In this document: in pieces, positions 1-8,669 of the stretch
Numbering within the stretch: position 1 is the first letter of the stretch
Layout of the letters: each line of letters begins with the position of its first letter
Origin: Flavobacterium sediminilitoris
GTDB lineage: Bacteria; Bacteroidota; Bacteroidia; Flavobacteriales; Flavobacteriaceae
Reading direction: 5' to 3'
NCBI RefSeq assembly: GCF_023008245.1
Contig: NZ_CP090145.1
Coordinates: 3,534,001-3,598,000, forward strand
DNA: 64,000 nucleotides
The notes under the pieces: model-generated
Told to the model about the DNA's origin: nothing
What the model saw: the letters and a program-made list of their open reading frames with translations, nothing else
Database searches by the model: none
Translations under genes and position numbers: made by a program

Positions 1-1
1 A

Positions 2-154
2 TCTATTTTTAATACCTTACAAAATCAATTCGAAACCTCTAATTTAAAGCTAAAAATACTCTCAATGGGAATGTCTGGAGATTATCAGTTGGCAATTTCA
101 TGCGGAAGTACTATGGTTCGAATAGGAAGTAGTATATTTGGACACAGAAAATAG
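2..154 (+). CDS. YggS/PLPBP family pyridoxal phosphate homeostasis protein, C-terminal end only
   Basis: This is the last 50 codons of a gene that begins before the window. The visible tail contains [17 protein letters not shown] followed by [12 protein letters not shown], which is the highly conserved C-terminal signature of the YggS/PROSC (PLPBP) family: SMGMS(x)D..AI..GST.VRIG..IFG.R. The family binds pyridoxal 5'-phosphate and helps control vitamin B6 and amino acid homeostasis in the cytosol; it is not known to be an enzyme. The stop is TAG at 152-154. The next gene begins about 70 nt downstream on the same strand. Confidence 0.9.
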   Translation, partial: SIFNTLQNQFETSNLKLKILSMGMSGDYQLAISCGSTMVRIGSSIFGHRK

Positions 155-219
155 AAGAAATAAAGAAAAATATAAACACTTCTAACTAAATTTACTAAAT
201 TATACTAATTACTGAATAC

Positions 220-227
220 TAAATTTG
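220..227 (+). promoter_or_regulatory. TAnnTTTG -7 promoter-like motif overlapping the TTG start
   Basis: TAAATTTG matches the Bacteroidota housekeeping -7 consensus. It overlaps the apparent TTG start codon (225-227) of the next gene, so transcription from it would begin inside that gene. Either the motif is fortuitous or the gene is read from an upstream promoter. Confidence 0.35.
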
Positions 228-1586
228 TACGCAATACTCGACATAGAAACTACAGGTGGACAATATAACGAAGAAGGAATTACTGAGATTGCCATCTATA
301 AATTTGATGGACATGAAATAGTAGATCAGTTCATTAGTTTAGTAAATCCTGAAAAACCAATTCAGCCATTTGTAGTAAAATTAACTGGAATAAATAATGC
401 AATGCTTCGTTCAGCACCAAAGTTTTATGAAGTAGCAAAACGTATTATTGAAATTACAGAAGGTTGTGTACTTGTTGCTCATAATGCTGCTTTTGACTAT
501 CGCATTTTAAGTACCGAATTCCGAAGACTTGGTTATACGTATAAAAAATCGACACTTTGCACCATTGAATTGGCTAAAAAATTAATTCCAGAACAGCCTT
601 CATATAGTCTTGGGAAATTGGTTCGCTCACTTGGAATTCCTATTGCTGATAGACATAGAGCAAATGGAGATGCTATGGCAACAATGAAACTTTTTCGATT
701 ATTACTTTCAAAAGATAGTGAGAAAGAAATTGTAAAAAGTTATGTAAAAACAGAAGTAAAAGCAGGAATTCTTCCAAAATTACTTGATATAGTTGAATCA
801 TTACCTTCAAAAATAGGTATCTATTATATTCATAATGAAAAAGGAGATGTTATATACATTGGTAAAAGTAAAAACATAAAAAAGAGAGTAAACCAGCATT
901 TCACAGGTACTAGCCCTAAGAGTAAAAAAATTCAAAGAGAAGTCTTTACTGTAACTTTTGAGGAAACAGGAAATGAATTAGTAGCTCTTTTAAAAGAAAG
1001 TGAAGAGATTAAAATTAATAAACCAATATACAATAGAGCACAACGAAAAACATTATTTCAATGGGCATTGTATGCTGAAAAAGATTCTAAAGGTTATATA
1101 ATTTTAAAAATTTCCAAATCTGATGGCAGAAAAAAAGAAATCACTTCATTTACTTCTCTTCAAGAAGGAAGAAAAACACTTTTTAAAATAACAGAAGAAT
1201 ATAATTTATGCCAAAAATTAAATGGATTATATGACACTAAAAAAGGATGTTTTCAATATGATGTAAAAACTTGTTTTGGAGCTTGTATTGAAAAAGAAAA
1301 ACCAGAAGATTATAATAAAAGAGTAAATGAATTTATAGATCAAAATACTTTTTTAAACAACAATATGATTATTATTGACAAAGGAAGATCTCATGATGAG
1401 AGAAGTGCAATATTAATTGAAAATGGAGTGTATAAAGGCTATTGTTTTTATGGTTTAAATTATCAAATTAATAATATAGAAATTTTAAAAAAGCTAATCA
1501 TTCCAATGCAAAATAACAGAGATACTAAAAACATTATCCAAGGTTATTTAAGAAAACGAAAAGTAATGAAAGTAGTAACATTTTAA
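225..1586 (+). CDS. DnaQ-like 3'-5' exonuclease fused to GIY-YIG (UvrC/Cho-like) nuclease domain
   Basis: The 453-residue protein has two nuclease modules. Residues 1-165 form a DEDDh exonuclease like the epsilon subunit of DNA polymerase III: DIETTGG supplies the first acidic pair, HNAAFD the middle Asp, and HRANGD the final His/Asp. Residues about 195-275 form a GIY-YIG domain (KIGIYYIH, VIYIGKSKN), as in the 3'-incising half of UvrC and in Cho. The remaining 170 residues resemble the region following GIY-YIG in UvrC-like proteins. This fusion is common in Bacteroidota, and a role in nucleotide-excision or alternative repair is inferred. The start is TTG: the family begins directly with MYAI(L/V)DIETTG and no ATG lies in frame upstream. 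Confidence 0.85.
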   Translation: MYAILDIETTGGQYNEEGITEIAIYKFDGHEIVDQFISLVNPEKPIQPFVVKLTGINNAMLRSAPKFYEVAKRIIEITEGCVLVAHNAAFDYRILSTEFRRLGYTYKKSTLCTIELAKKLIPEQPSYSLGKLVRSLGIPIADRHRANGDAMATMKLFRLLLSKDSEKEIVKSYVKTEVKAGILPKLLDIVESLPSKIGIYYIHNEKGDVIYIGKSKNIKKRVNQHFTGTSPKSKKIQREVFTVTFEETGNELVALLKESEEIKINKPIYNRAQRKTLFQWALYAEKDSKGYIILKISKSDGRKKEITSFTSLQEGRKTLFKITEEYNLCQKLNGLYDTKKGCFQYDVKTCFGACIEKEKPEDYNKRVNEFIDQNTFLNNNMIIIDKGRSHDERSAILIENGVYKGYCFYGLNYQINNIEILKKLIIPMQNNRDTKNIIQGYLRKRKVMKVVTF

Positions 1587-1592
1587 TTTTTT

Positions 1593-1600
1593 TAAATTTG
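1593..1600 (+). promoter_or_regulatory. TAnnTTTG -7 promoter motif for the ion channel gene
   Basis: TAAATTTG ends only 4 nt before the ATG at 1605. If it is used, the mRNA would be leaderless or nearly so. Confidence 0.45.
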
Positions 1601-1604
1601 TACT

Positions 1605-2444
1605 ATGAAGTCCGAAAAATCAATATTTAAAAAATTTAGGCAAAAAGCACATATCATAATCTATGGTACAAACACAGTTTATGGTAGACTTTTCGATTTG
1701 TTTCTATTAGTCGTAATTCTTTTAAGTGTTGTATTAGTAATGCTTGAAACAGTTCAAGGTTTTGATACGAAATATCATGATCAAGTTGTGTTTTTAGAAT
1801 GGAGTATTACTATTTTTTTTACAATTGAATATTTTTTACGAGTTATTTCTATAAACAAACCATTCAAATATATTTTTAGCTTTTATGGAATTATTGATTT
1901 AATAGCAGTGCTTCCTATGTATTTGTCATTATTTTTAACAGGAACAAGCGTATTAACCATAATAAGAGCATTTCGATTAATTCGATTATTCAAAATATTA
2001 AATCATCCTCAATTTACAGGACAATCATTGCATCTTAAAGAAGCTATGCTTGCTAGTAGAGGTAAAATTGTAGTTTTTATTTATTTTGTATTAATTAGCA
2101 CTGTTTTTATAGGTTCAATTATGTATGTTATTGAAGGTCCAGAAAGTGGATTTACAAGTATACCTACAAGTATTTATTGGACTATTGTTACTTTAACAAC
2201 TGTTGGATATGGAGATATTTCTCCTGTTACTCCTCTTGGTCAATTTGTTGCTTCTTTTGTAATGGTTTTAGGTTACGGAATTATTGCTGTTCCTACAGGA
2301 ATTGTTACTGCGGAAATGGCAAAAACAAATCGTAAGCATCCTGAAATCAATAAGAAAAACCCTTGTGCAAATTGTGGAACAGAGGATCATTATACTGACG
2401 CTGAATTCTGCTATAATTGTGGAAATATATTAAGAAATGACTAA
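1605..2444 (+). CDS. Voltage-gated-type potassium channel (ion transporter) with C-terminal zinc ribbon
   Basis: The 279-residue integral membrane protein has the six-helix layout of the Kv/ion_trans family. The S4-like segment IIRAFRLIRLFKIL carries regularly spaced Arg/Lys. The pore loop TLTTVGYGD contains the classical K+ selectivity filter, so potassium selectivity is expected. After S6 the cytosolic tail ends in a short zinc-ribbon-like module with paired cysteines (CANCG, then CYNCG about 20 residues later), an unusual cap for a bacterial Kv channel. The 3' end overlaps miaA by 8 nt, so the two genes are probably cotranscribed. Confidence 0.9.
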   Translation: MKSEKSIFKKFRQKAHIIIYGTNTVYGRLFDLFLLVVILLSVVLVMLETVQGFDTKYHDQVVFLEWSITIFFTIEYFLRVISINKPFKYIFSFYGIIDLIAVLPMYLSLFLTGTSVLTIIRAFRLIRLFKILNHPQFTGQSLHLKEAMLASRGKIVVFIYFVLISTVFIGSIMYVIEGPESGFTSIPTSIYWTIVTLTTVGYGDISPVTPLGQFVASFVMVLGYGIIAVPTGIVTAEMAKTNRKHPEINKKNPCANCGTEDHYTDAEFCYNCGNILRND

Positions 2445-3357
2445 TTTTTTAATTACTATAATTGGTCCAACTGCCATAGGAAAAACAGCTTTAAGTATAA
2501 AGTTAGCACAACATTTTAATTGCGAAATTTTATCTTGTGATAGTCGTCAATTTTTCAAAGAAATGAAAATTGGCACTGCTGTTCCTAATGATGACGAATT
2601 GAAAGCAGCAAAGCATCATTTTATACAAAACAAATCCATCTTTGAGAATTATAGTGTAGGTGATTTTGAAGAAGAAGCTTTAAATAAACTGAATGCACTT
2701 TTTAAAGAAAATAATATTCAAATATTAATTGGAGGTTCTGGATTATATGTTGATGCTGTTTTAAAAGGATTTGATGAATTCCCAGAAATAGACACTTCAG
2801 TTAGAACAGAAATAAATGAAAAATATGATCAGTATGGATTAATTTATCTTCAAGAAAAACTAAAGGAATTAGATATAGACTATTTTACTAAAATTTCAAA
2901 TGAAAATCCACAAACACTTCAAAATCCGCAACGTATGAAACGTTTTGTTGAAGTATGTATTGGAACAGGAAAACCATATTCAAGTTTCATTGGAAGACGA
3001 AAAAATGAAAGAAACTTCATCCCAATTATAATTGGATTAGAAGCGGAAAGAGAAATTATGTATGATAGAATAAATCAACGAGTAGATATTATGATGAAGG
3101 AAGGATTATTAGGAGAAGCTACTCAACTATTTCCAAATAAACATTTAAATGCATTACAAACTGTTGGTTACAGGGAACTTTTTGAATTTTTAGATAAAAA
3201 AACTACTTTAGATTTTGCTGTTGAAGAAATTAAAAAGAATACCCGACGCTTTGCAAAAAGACAAATTACATGGTTTAAGCGAACAGAAAACACAAAATGG
3301 TTTGATTATAAAACGAATATAAAAGAAGTTACAGACTATATAAAATCGAGAATATAA
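2437..3357 (+). CDS. miaA: tRNA dimethylallyltransferase
   Basis: MiaA transfers a dimethylallyl group to N6 of A37 in tRNAs that read UNN codons. The 306-residue protein has the P-loop GPTAIGKTAL near the N-terminus, the substrate motif SCDSRQFF, GGSGLYVDAVLKG and the C-terminal TRRFAKRQITWF characteristic of the family. Its length is typical. It overlaps the channel gene upstream and is followed 2 nt later by the thioesterase, giving a compact operon with no common pathway. Confidence 0.97.
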   Translation: MTNFLITIIGPTAIGKTALSIKLAQHFNCEILSCDSRQFFKEMKIGTAVPNDDELKAAKHHFIQNKSIFENYSVGDFEEEALNKLNALFKENNIQILIGGSGLYVDAVLKGFDEFPEIDTSVRTEINEKYDQYGLIYLQEKLKELDIDYFTKISNENPQTLQNPQRMKRFVEVCIGTGKPYSSFIGRRKNERNFIPIIIGLEAEREIMYDRINQRVDIMMKEGLLGEATQLFPNKHLNALQTVGYRELFEFLDKKTTLDFAVEEIKKNTRRFAKRQITWFKRTENTKWFDYKTNIKEVTDYIKSRI

Positions 3358-3359
3358 AA

Positions 3360-4094
3360 ATGCCTATATCATCAAAATTTACATCAATACTTGAACAAGA
3401 ATATGAAATTAACTTTTTAAACTGCTATCCAAATGGCTATTTAAAATATACCGATTTATGCAATTTATTACAAATAACTGCTGGAAATCATGCAGATTTA
3501 GGAGGAATTAGTTTTACAGACATGCAAGTTTATCATCAAGCATGGGTAATGAGTAGAATGCGTTTAGAAATAGATAAACTTCCTAAATGGCGTGATATTA
3601 TTGTTATAAAAACATGGATAAAAAGTTTAGAAAATTCACGTTCAATTCGATGTATGGAAATGTATCTCAATGATGAAAAAATAGTTGGGTGTGAAACGTA
3701 TTGGGCAGTAATTAATACAAAAACAAGGCGTCCTGATTTATTAGCGTTGCCACATGAACATTTTGAGAAATTTCAAATTAATGCAACTCAACAATCTACT
3801 ATTAAAATTGATATTGATGATTCCAAAGTTATTACTACTAAAAAAATAGTTTTATCGGATTTAGATGTTGTAAATCATGTAAATAACGTAAAATATTTAG
3901 AATGGTGTTTTGATTATGAAGATCCTAAAAGAATAATAAAGCAAGAAGTAAAATCATTAGATATTAATTTTATGCGTGAATTAAATTTAAATGACATTGC
4001 CGAAATTAATGTTTCTAAAAAAGAAGCACATACTGTTTATAATATTACTAAAGAGGATAAAAATGCTTATGCATTACAAATAGAATGGAAATAA
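3360..4094 (+). CDS. Acyl-ACP thioesterase (double hotdog)
   Basis: The 244-residue cytosolic protein has two hotdog folds like FatA-type acyl-[acyl-carrier-protein] thioesterases, which release free fatty acids from ACP. The first domain has the usual start (YEINFLNCYPNGYL) and helix (LQITAGNHADLGG). The second contains DVVNHVNNVKYLEW, matching the family N/H-containing active-site strand. Bacteroidota commonly carry such a gene. It is last in the channel-miaA operon; a bidirectional terminator follows. Confidence 0.88.
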   Translation: MPISSKFTSILEQEYEINFLNCYPNGYLKYTDLCNLLQITAGNHADLGGISFTDMQVYHQAWVMSRMRLEIDKLPKWRDIIVIKTWIKSLENSRSIRCMEMYLNDEKIVGCETYWAVINTKTRRPDLLALPHEHFEKFQINATQQSTIKIDIDDSKVITTKKIVLSDLDVVNHVNNVKYLEWCFDYEDPKRIIKQEVKSLDINFMRELNLNDIAEINVSKKEAHTVYNITKEDKNAYALQIEWK

Positions 4095-4117
4095 AAAAAT
4101 TCAGAAAATACAGCCAT

Positions 4118-4156
4118 AAAAAAATGAGTTCAATATGTAATTGAACTCATTTTTTT
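4118..4156. terminator. Bidirectional Rho-independent terminator
   Basis: A 16-bp perfect stem (4118-4133 with 4141-4156) and a 7-nt loop, with A-tract and T-tract flanks, sits between the converging thioesterase and response regulator genes. It can serve both strands. Confidence 0.9.
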
Positions 4157-4174
4157 ATGACGAAATATCTTGTA

Positions 4175-4873
4175 TTATTTCTTAACTACTAATCTAAATC
4201 CTTCACCGTGAATGTTAAGAATCTCAACATTTTCATCACGTTTCATGTATTTTCTAAGTTTAGCTATGTAAACGTCCATACTTCTAGATGTAAAATAATT
4301 ATCATCTCTCCATATTTTTGTTAATGCTAACTCTCTAGGCATTAAATCATTTTCATGTAATGCTAACATTTTTAGTAATTCACACTCTTTTGGCGATAAT
4401 TTAACTGGTTCTTCATTTTCAAATGATAAGAAACGAAGTTTAGAATTTAAATGAAACTTTCCAATTTCAAATTCAAATTTTGTATTATCTGGTTTAACTT
4501 CTGTTGCTTTTCTTTGAATAATAGCTTTAATTTTCATTAAAAGTACTTCAGAGTCAAATGGTTTATTTAAATAATCATCTGCTCCTACTTTGTATCCTTT
4601 TAAAACATCTTCTTTTAATGTTTTAGCTGTTAAAAATATAATAGGTACTTCTTGATTTTTTTCACGAATTTCTCTTGCTAATGTATATCCATCTTTATAC
4701 GGCATCATCACATCTAATATACATAAATCGTAAATATCTTTTTTAAATTTTTCAAACCCTTCCATTCCGTTCTTTGCTAAGGTTACATCAAAATCATTAA
4801 TGATTAGGTAATCCTTTAATATAGCTCCAAAATTTGGGTCATCTTCAACTAATAAAATTTTTCTAGCTTCCAT
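4175..4873 (-). CDS. rprY: OmpR-family response regulator (RprY-like)
   Basis: The 232-residue protein has an N-terminal receiver domain with acidic pocket EDD (residues 10-12), phospho-acceptor Asp54 in LDVMMP and the conserved Lys in NKPFD, followed by a winged-helix output domain (KLSPKECELLKML, VYIAKLRKYM). It lies 7 nt downstream of a histidine kinase gene on the same strand, so the two form a two-component system. The sequence looks like the Bacteroidota RprX/RprY pair. The symbol is assigned by family resemblance; target genes cannot be read from the window. Confidence 0.88.
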   Translation of the reverse strand: MEARKILLVEDDPNFGAILKDYLIINDFDVTLAKNGMEGFEKFKKDIYDLCILDVMMPYKDGYTLAREIREKNQEVPIIFLTAKTLKEDVLKGYKVGADDYLNKPFDSEVLLMKIKAIIQRKATEVKPDNTKFEFEIGKFHLNSKLRFLSFENEEPVKLSPKECELLKMLALHENDLMPRELALTKIWRDDNYFTSRSMDVYIAKLRKYMKRDENVEILNIHGEGFRLVVKK

Positions 4874-4880
4874 ATTTTTT

Positions 4881-6464
4881 TTAATTTATTAATGGCATTT
4901 TAAATATAAATGTACTTCCTTTTCCTTTTTCACTTTCAACAAAAATTTGCCCATTATGGTCTTCAACTATTTGTTTAACATAAGACAAACCTAGACCATG
5001 TCCTTTTACATTATGCAAATCTCCTGTATGCTCTCTATAAAATTTCTCAAAGACTCTTTTTTGAGCTACTTTACTCATTCCAGATCCTTGATCTTGTATT
5101 TTAATTATAATAAAATCTTTAATATTCTCAGTAAATACATCAATTATAGGTGCTCCTACTGAATATTTAACTGCATTATCCAAAACATTTACTAAAACAT
5201 TTGTAAAATGTACATCGTTTAACAATATTGTTGTTCTAGTCGCTTCAAAATGCGTTTTTATTTGTCCTTCTCTATCTTCAATTATCAAACTAATATGTTC
5301 AATTGCATCTTCTATTATTTGTAAAACATCTACAGGTTCTTTGGAAATATCTAATTCATTTTTTTCTAATTTAGAAATTCGTAAAACATTTTCCACCTGT
5401 GCATGCATTCTTTTATTTTCTTCCTTAATCATTTGAAGATAACGTTGTACTTTATCTTTATCTTCAATAATTTTAGGATTCTTAATGGCGTCGAGTGCAA
5501 GATTTATTGTTGCAATAGGTGTCTTAAACTCGTGCGTCATATTATTTATAAAATCGGTTTTAATTTCCGAAATTTGTTTTTGTTTAATTAATTGATTTAA
5601 AGCACTTGAATAGGTTAAAACAATTATTAATGTAAATAATAAAGACAACATTGTAATTCCTAATATTGATGAGAAAAAGAATTTACTCTTTTGAGGAAAT
5701 GTAACCAATAATTGATATTGACTCATTCCTTCATTATCCTGAAAGATAGGAATTCCATAAGTAGATCTTTTATCATACTTAAATTTATCTGAACGTATTT
5801 TTGTTGCAAGACCATTACTATAAATACCAAACTCAAATGGTGTTTTTATTTGATATTTATCTAACTCGTCTTTTAAATATTTTTCAAGTTCTTGTTTGCC
5901 TATTCTGTCTTGAATAGCTCTTTGCGATACAATATCTTTAAAAAAAAGTTGAAAATTAACTTTATCTAAAGAGGATAAACTACCCGATTTTTCTATTGTA
6001 ACATCTGGCTTTCTAGTCATTTCAATCGAAGGATTATCAATTGAAGTTCCTGCATAAATTTCTGTCTTTCTATTTGAAACTAGACTTCCTACATTTATTG
6101 TATCTGCATTTTTATCAAAAAAAGATCCATTTATTCCATAATTTTCAGCAACTAATGAACTTGTATAAATTATTGTTTCATTTGTTTTTCTATTTCTTTC
6201 TAAAAAAAAGAATTCTTTTAACGTGTTTGTTTCTGGTTCTTTACCTATACTATCTTTAATTTTATTGTATTGTTGGTAAAATGAAACCAGTTCTTTATTA
6301 TCTATTGCATCTGCGACATTACCTATAATTTGCTGAACATGAAGCTTAAACTCCTCTTCACTCTTTTTTAATGACGTATTTATCCAATATAATTGAACAA
6401 TTATTATCCCTACCAAAGATAAACTCATTAAAAAAACCAATAAGCGAAACCTTTTTTTATTCAT
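4881..6464 (-). CDS. rprX: Sensor histidine kinase (RprX-like)
   Basis: The 527-residue membrane kinase has an N-terminal transmembrane helix (about 9-29), a periplasmic sensor region of about 230 residues, a second helix near 265-287, and a cytosolic HisKA/HATPase module. The H-box NNMTHEFKTPIATI provides the phosphorylated His; N-box NVLDNAVKYS and G-boxes GSGMS and GHGLGLSYV follow. The ATG at 6464 is preferred to an in-frame TTG one codon upstream. The TAnnTTTG motif at 6470-6477 leaves only a very short leader. It pairs with the downstream response regulator. Confidence 0.88.
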   Translation of the reverse strand: MNKKRFRLLVFLMSLSLVGIIIVQLYWINTSLKKSEEEFKLHVQQIIGNVADAIDNKELVSFYQQYNKIKDSIGKEPETNTLKEFFFLERNRKTNETIIYTSSLVAENYGINGSFFDKNADTINVGSLVSNRKTEIYAGTSIDNPSIEMTRKPDVTIEKSGSLSSLDKVNFQLFFKDIVSQRAIQDRIGKQELEKYLKDELDKYQIKTPFEFGIYSNGLATKIRSDKFKYDKRSTYGIPIFQDNEGMSQYQLLVTFPQKSKFFFSSILGITMLSLLFTLIIVLTYSSALNQLIKQKQISEIKTDFINNMTHEFKTPIATINLALDAIKNPKIIEDKDKVQRYLQMIKEENKRMHAQVENVLRISKLEKNELDISKEPVDVLQIIEDAIEHISLIIEDREGQIKTHFEATRTTILLNDVHFTNVLVNVLDNAVKYSVGAPIIDVFTENIKDFIIIKIQDQGSGMSKVAQKRVFEKFYREHTGDLHNVKGHGLGLSYVKQIVEDHNGQIFVESEKGKGSTFIFKMPLIN

Positions 6465-6469
6465 CAATA

Positions 6470-6477
6470 CAAAATTA
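6470..6477 (-). promoter_or_regulatory. TAnnTTTG promoter of the two-component operon
   Basis: TAATTTTG on the minus strand lies 5 nt upstream of the kinase ATG and is the only obvious promoter motif between it and coaE. Confidence 0.5.
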
Positions 6478-6535
6478 GTATTTTAACATTTACTTAGTGA
6501 AAACATTAACCAAAGATTAACATTAACAGAATTTA

Positions 6536-7123
6536 TTACGATATTTTTAAAATTTTAAGAATTTTATCAATTTCCAAAAAAGTATCATTTAAATTAATAT
6601 TCTGCACAATAAAATCGCTTTTCTTTGATTTTTCATCATCAGAAAGTTGATTTTTCATTCTTTTTAATATTTCATTTTTATCAATATTATCTCTTTTCAT
6701 TATCCTATCCATTTTCACATTTTCAGGTGCTGTAATTAATATTACTTTATCACATTCTTTATCTCCACCTGTCTCAAATAGTATAGCAACTTCTTTAATA
6801 ATAAAAGGAGCATTCTTGTGTGTTTTTAACCAATCTTTAAAATGTTGCTTTACTTTTGGATGAATTAACTGATTTAACTGATTTAATTTTTCAGGATTTT
6901 GAAAAACAATTGAAGCAATTTTTTTTCTGTCTAATTTATGTTTATCGTTTAATATATTTTCTTCAAAAAGCAACTGAACTTCAACAACAACGTTTTCATC
7001 GTCCATTATTTTTTTTGCTTCATCATCAGCTATATATACAGGAATATTTTTCGAAGCAATATATTTTGCAACGGTACTTTTTCCGCTTCCAATTCCCCCG
7101 GTAAGTCCAATAATTTTTGTCAT
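6536..7123 (-). CDS. coaE: Dephospho-CoA kinase
   Basis: CoaE phosphorylates the 3'-hydroxyl of dephospho-CoA, the last step of coenzyme A synthesis. The 195-residue protein begins with the P-loop GLTGGIGSGKST, followed by the IADDEAK segment and LIHPKVKQHF lid motif typical of the family. Length is standard. The ATG lies 1 nt after the stop of the upstream glycosyltransferase gene, so translation is probably coupled. Confidence 0.95.
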   Translation of the reverse strand: MTKIIGLTGGIGSGKSTVAKYIASKNIPVYIADDEAKKIMDDENVVVEVQLLFEENILNDKHKLDRKKIASIVFQNPEKLNQLNQLIHPKVKQHFKDWLKTHKNAPFIIKEVAILFETGGDKECDKVILITAPENVKMDRIMKRDNIDKNEILKRMKNQLSDDEKSKKSDFIVQNINLNDTFLEIDKILKILKIS

Positions 7124-7124
7124 A

Positions 7125-8123
7125 TTACTTCTTAAAAAATAATTCTGGGTGTGCTTCTTCTGGTTTCTTTTTTAGTACAAATAAATTTGTAAAAGCCTGA
7201 ATAAATCCTTTTCCATAACCATAGAATTGAATTAAGCTTGCAAAAACAGCGTAACATCCTATTTTAATACTTTTATTTTGTAATAATGCACTCACAAAAA
7301 TCATTCCAAAATAGAATACATAACAAAATAAAAAGTAAGGAAATGAAAAAACAGCAAAAAGGATACTAAATATAAACCCTAGTAAGAATAAACTAGGAAA
7401 CCAAAATGTTATTTTTGCATATTCTGGATACCAAAAATTCAATATTGGTCTGGCTTTTCCAAATTTATTTACCTGAGTATAAAACTTATTCCAATCTATT
7501 CTTCTTTTATGATAAACATAAGCGTCTGAAATCAACTTTGTTTTAAAGTTCATTTTCCATAATCGAATTGATAAATCTGGGTCTTCTCCAGGATGAATAT
7601 TTCCAAAACCTTTTGAAGCTTCAAATGCTTTTTTGGAAAGTCCCATGTTAAAACTTCTAGGTTGAAATTTGTCTATTTTTTCGCTTCCTCCTCTTATTCC
7701 TCCCGTTGTAATAAAAGAAGTCATAGTAAAATTTATCGCTTTTTGAATATCTGAAAAAGTATCTAATGCTTTGTCTGGACCACCAAAGCAGTCAACAAAT
7801 TCTAAAGTCAAAGAATCTGAAACTTTTTGCAAATAGTCTTTAGGAATAATACAATCTGAATCTAGAATAATGAAATAATCTCCTTTAGCATTTCTCATTC
7901 CGAAATTTCTAGAATCTCCTGGTCCTGAATTTGACTTAAAGAAATAGCTTATATCTAATTTATCTTTATATTTTTCAACTATTTGATTGCATTTTATAGT
8001 TGAACCATCTTCTATAATAACTATTTCAAATGCATATTGAAAGCTTAATTGTGTTAGACTTTGTAACAACTCATCTATTTCATCTGGACGGTTATAAACG
8101 GGTATAATAAACGAAAAAAGCAT
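7125..8123 (-). CDS. Family 2 glycosyltransferase, membrane-anchored
   Basis: An inverting GT-A glycosyltransferase of 332 residues. The N-terminal strand is FSFIIPVYNRPDEI; the DxD-type nucleotide-sugar/metal motif is ILDSDCIIP. Two or three hydrophobic helices near residues 238-286 anchor it in the inner membrane, with a basic tail. Substrate cannot be told from sequence; surface polysaccharide synthesis is a guess. An in-frame ATG exists 14 codons upstream (8165), but the family normally begins a few residues before the FIIPVYN strand, so 8123 is preferred. Confidence 0.85.
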   Translation of the reverse strand: MLFSFIIPVYNRPDEIDELLQSLTQLSFQYAFEIVIIEDGSTIKCNQIVEKYKDKLDISYFFKSNSGPGDSRNFGMRNAKGDYFIILDSDCIIPKDYLQKVSDSLTLEFVDCFGGPDKALDTFSDIQKAINFTMTSFITTGGIRGGSEKIDKFQPRSFNMGLSKKAFEASKGFGNIHPGEDPDLSIRLWKMNFKTKLISDAYVYHKRRIDWNKFYTQVNKFGKARPILNFWYPEYAKITFWFPSLFLLGFIFSILFAVFSFPYFLFCYVFYFGMIFVSALLQNKSIKIGCYAVFASLIQFYGYGKGFIQAFTNLFVLKKKPEEAHPELFFKK

Positions 8124-8226
8124 CCTTGTAATTTTTTTAACAAAGATACTCTTTATAAAATGCATTTCTAAAAAAATAGAATTAGATTTTAATCCACAAT
8201 TTTTTAAAAATTATCTCTTATAATTA

Positions 8227-8234
8227 TAAATTTG
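8227..8234 (+). promoter_or_regulatory. TAnnTTTG promoter motif
   Basis: TAAATTTG followed by TAC lies 42 nt upstream of the ATG at 8277, at a usual Bacteroidota spacing for a leadered mRNA. Confidence 0.55.
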
Positions 8235-8276
8235 TACCTTTATACACGCTAGAAAATTAAATATAAAATATAATCT

Positions 8277-8669
8277 ATGAAAATGTTCCCATTAAAAACA
8301 AAAAAGCAGTTCCTGATTTTAGCATTCCTACTGTTATTTTGCATTCCTCAAGACCTTTTTTCACAAGGACCACCACCTTGGGCGCCAGCTCATGGATATA
8401 GAGCCAAAACAAAACACATCTATTTCCCTGATCAAAATTTTTACTATGATATTGAAAAAGGTGTCTATCTTTATTTAAATAATGGCAATTGGTCAGTTTC
8501 TGTTTCCCTTCCTTCTATATTTGGTCGTATCAATTTAAACACAGCCCGTAAAGTAGAATTAGAAATTGGTGGACACACCCCATACCAATATAACGACAAA
8601 CATATTATTGCCTATAAAAAACCTAAAAAAGAGAAAAAACAGAAAAAAGTTAAGGAGCGTAAACATTAA
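8277..8669 (+). CDS. Small exported protein of unknown function with Lys-rich tail
   Basis: A 130-residue protein with an N-terminal signal peptide (basic start, hydrophobic core LILAFLLLFCIP, cleavage expected near LFSQG). The mature part has a PPPWAPAHGY motif, a tyrosine-rich segment and a highly basic C-terminus composed almost wholly of Lys and Glu. No catalytic motif is recognised; similar short secreted proteins occur widely in Flavobacteriaceae. The stop overlaps the stop of the convergent glmM gene by 4 nt. Confidence 0.75.
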   Translation: MKMFPLKTKKQFLILAFLLLFCIPQDLFSQGPPPWAPAHGYRAKTKHIYFPDQNFYYDIEKGVYLYLNNGNWSVSVSLPSIFGRINLNTARKVELEIGGHTPYQYNDKHIIAYKKPKKEKKQKKVKERKH

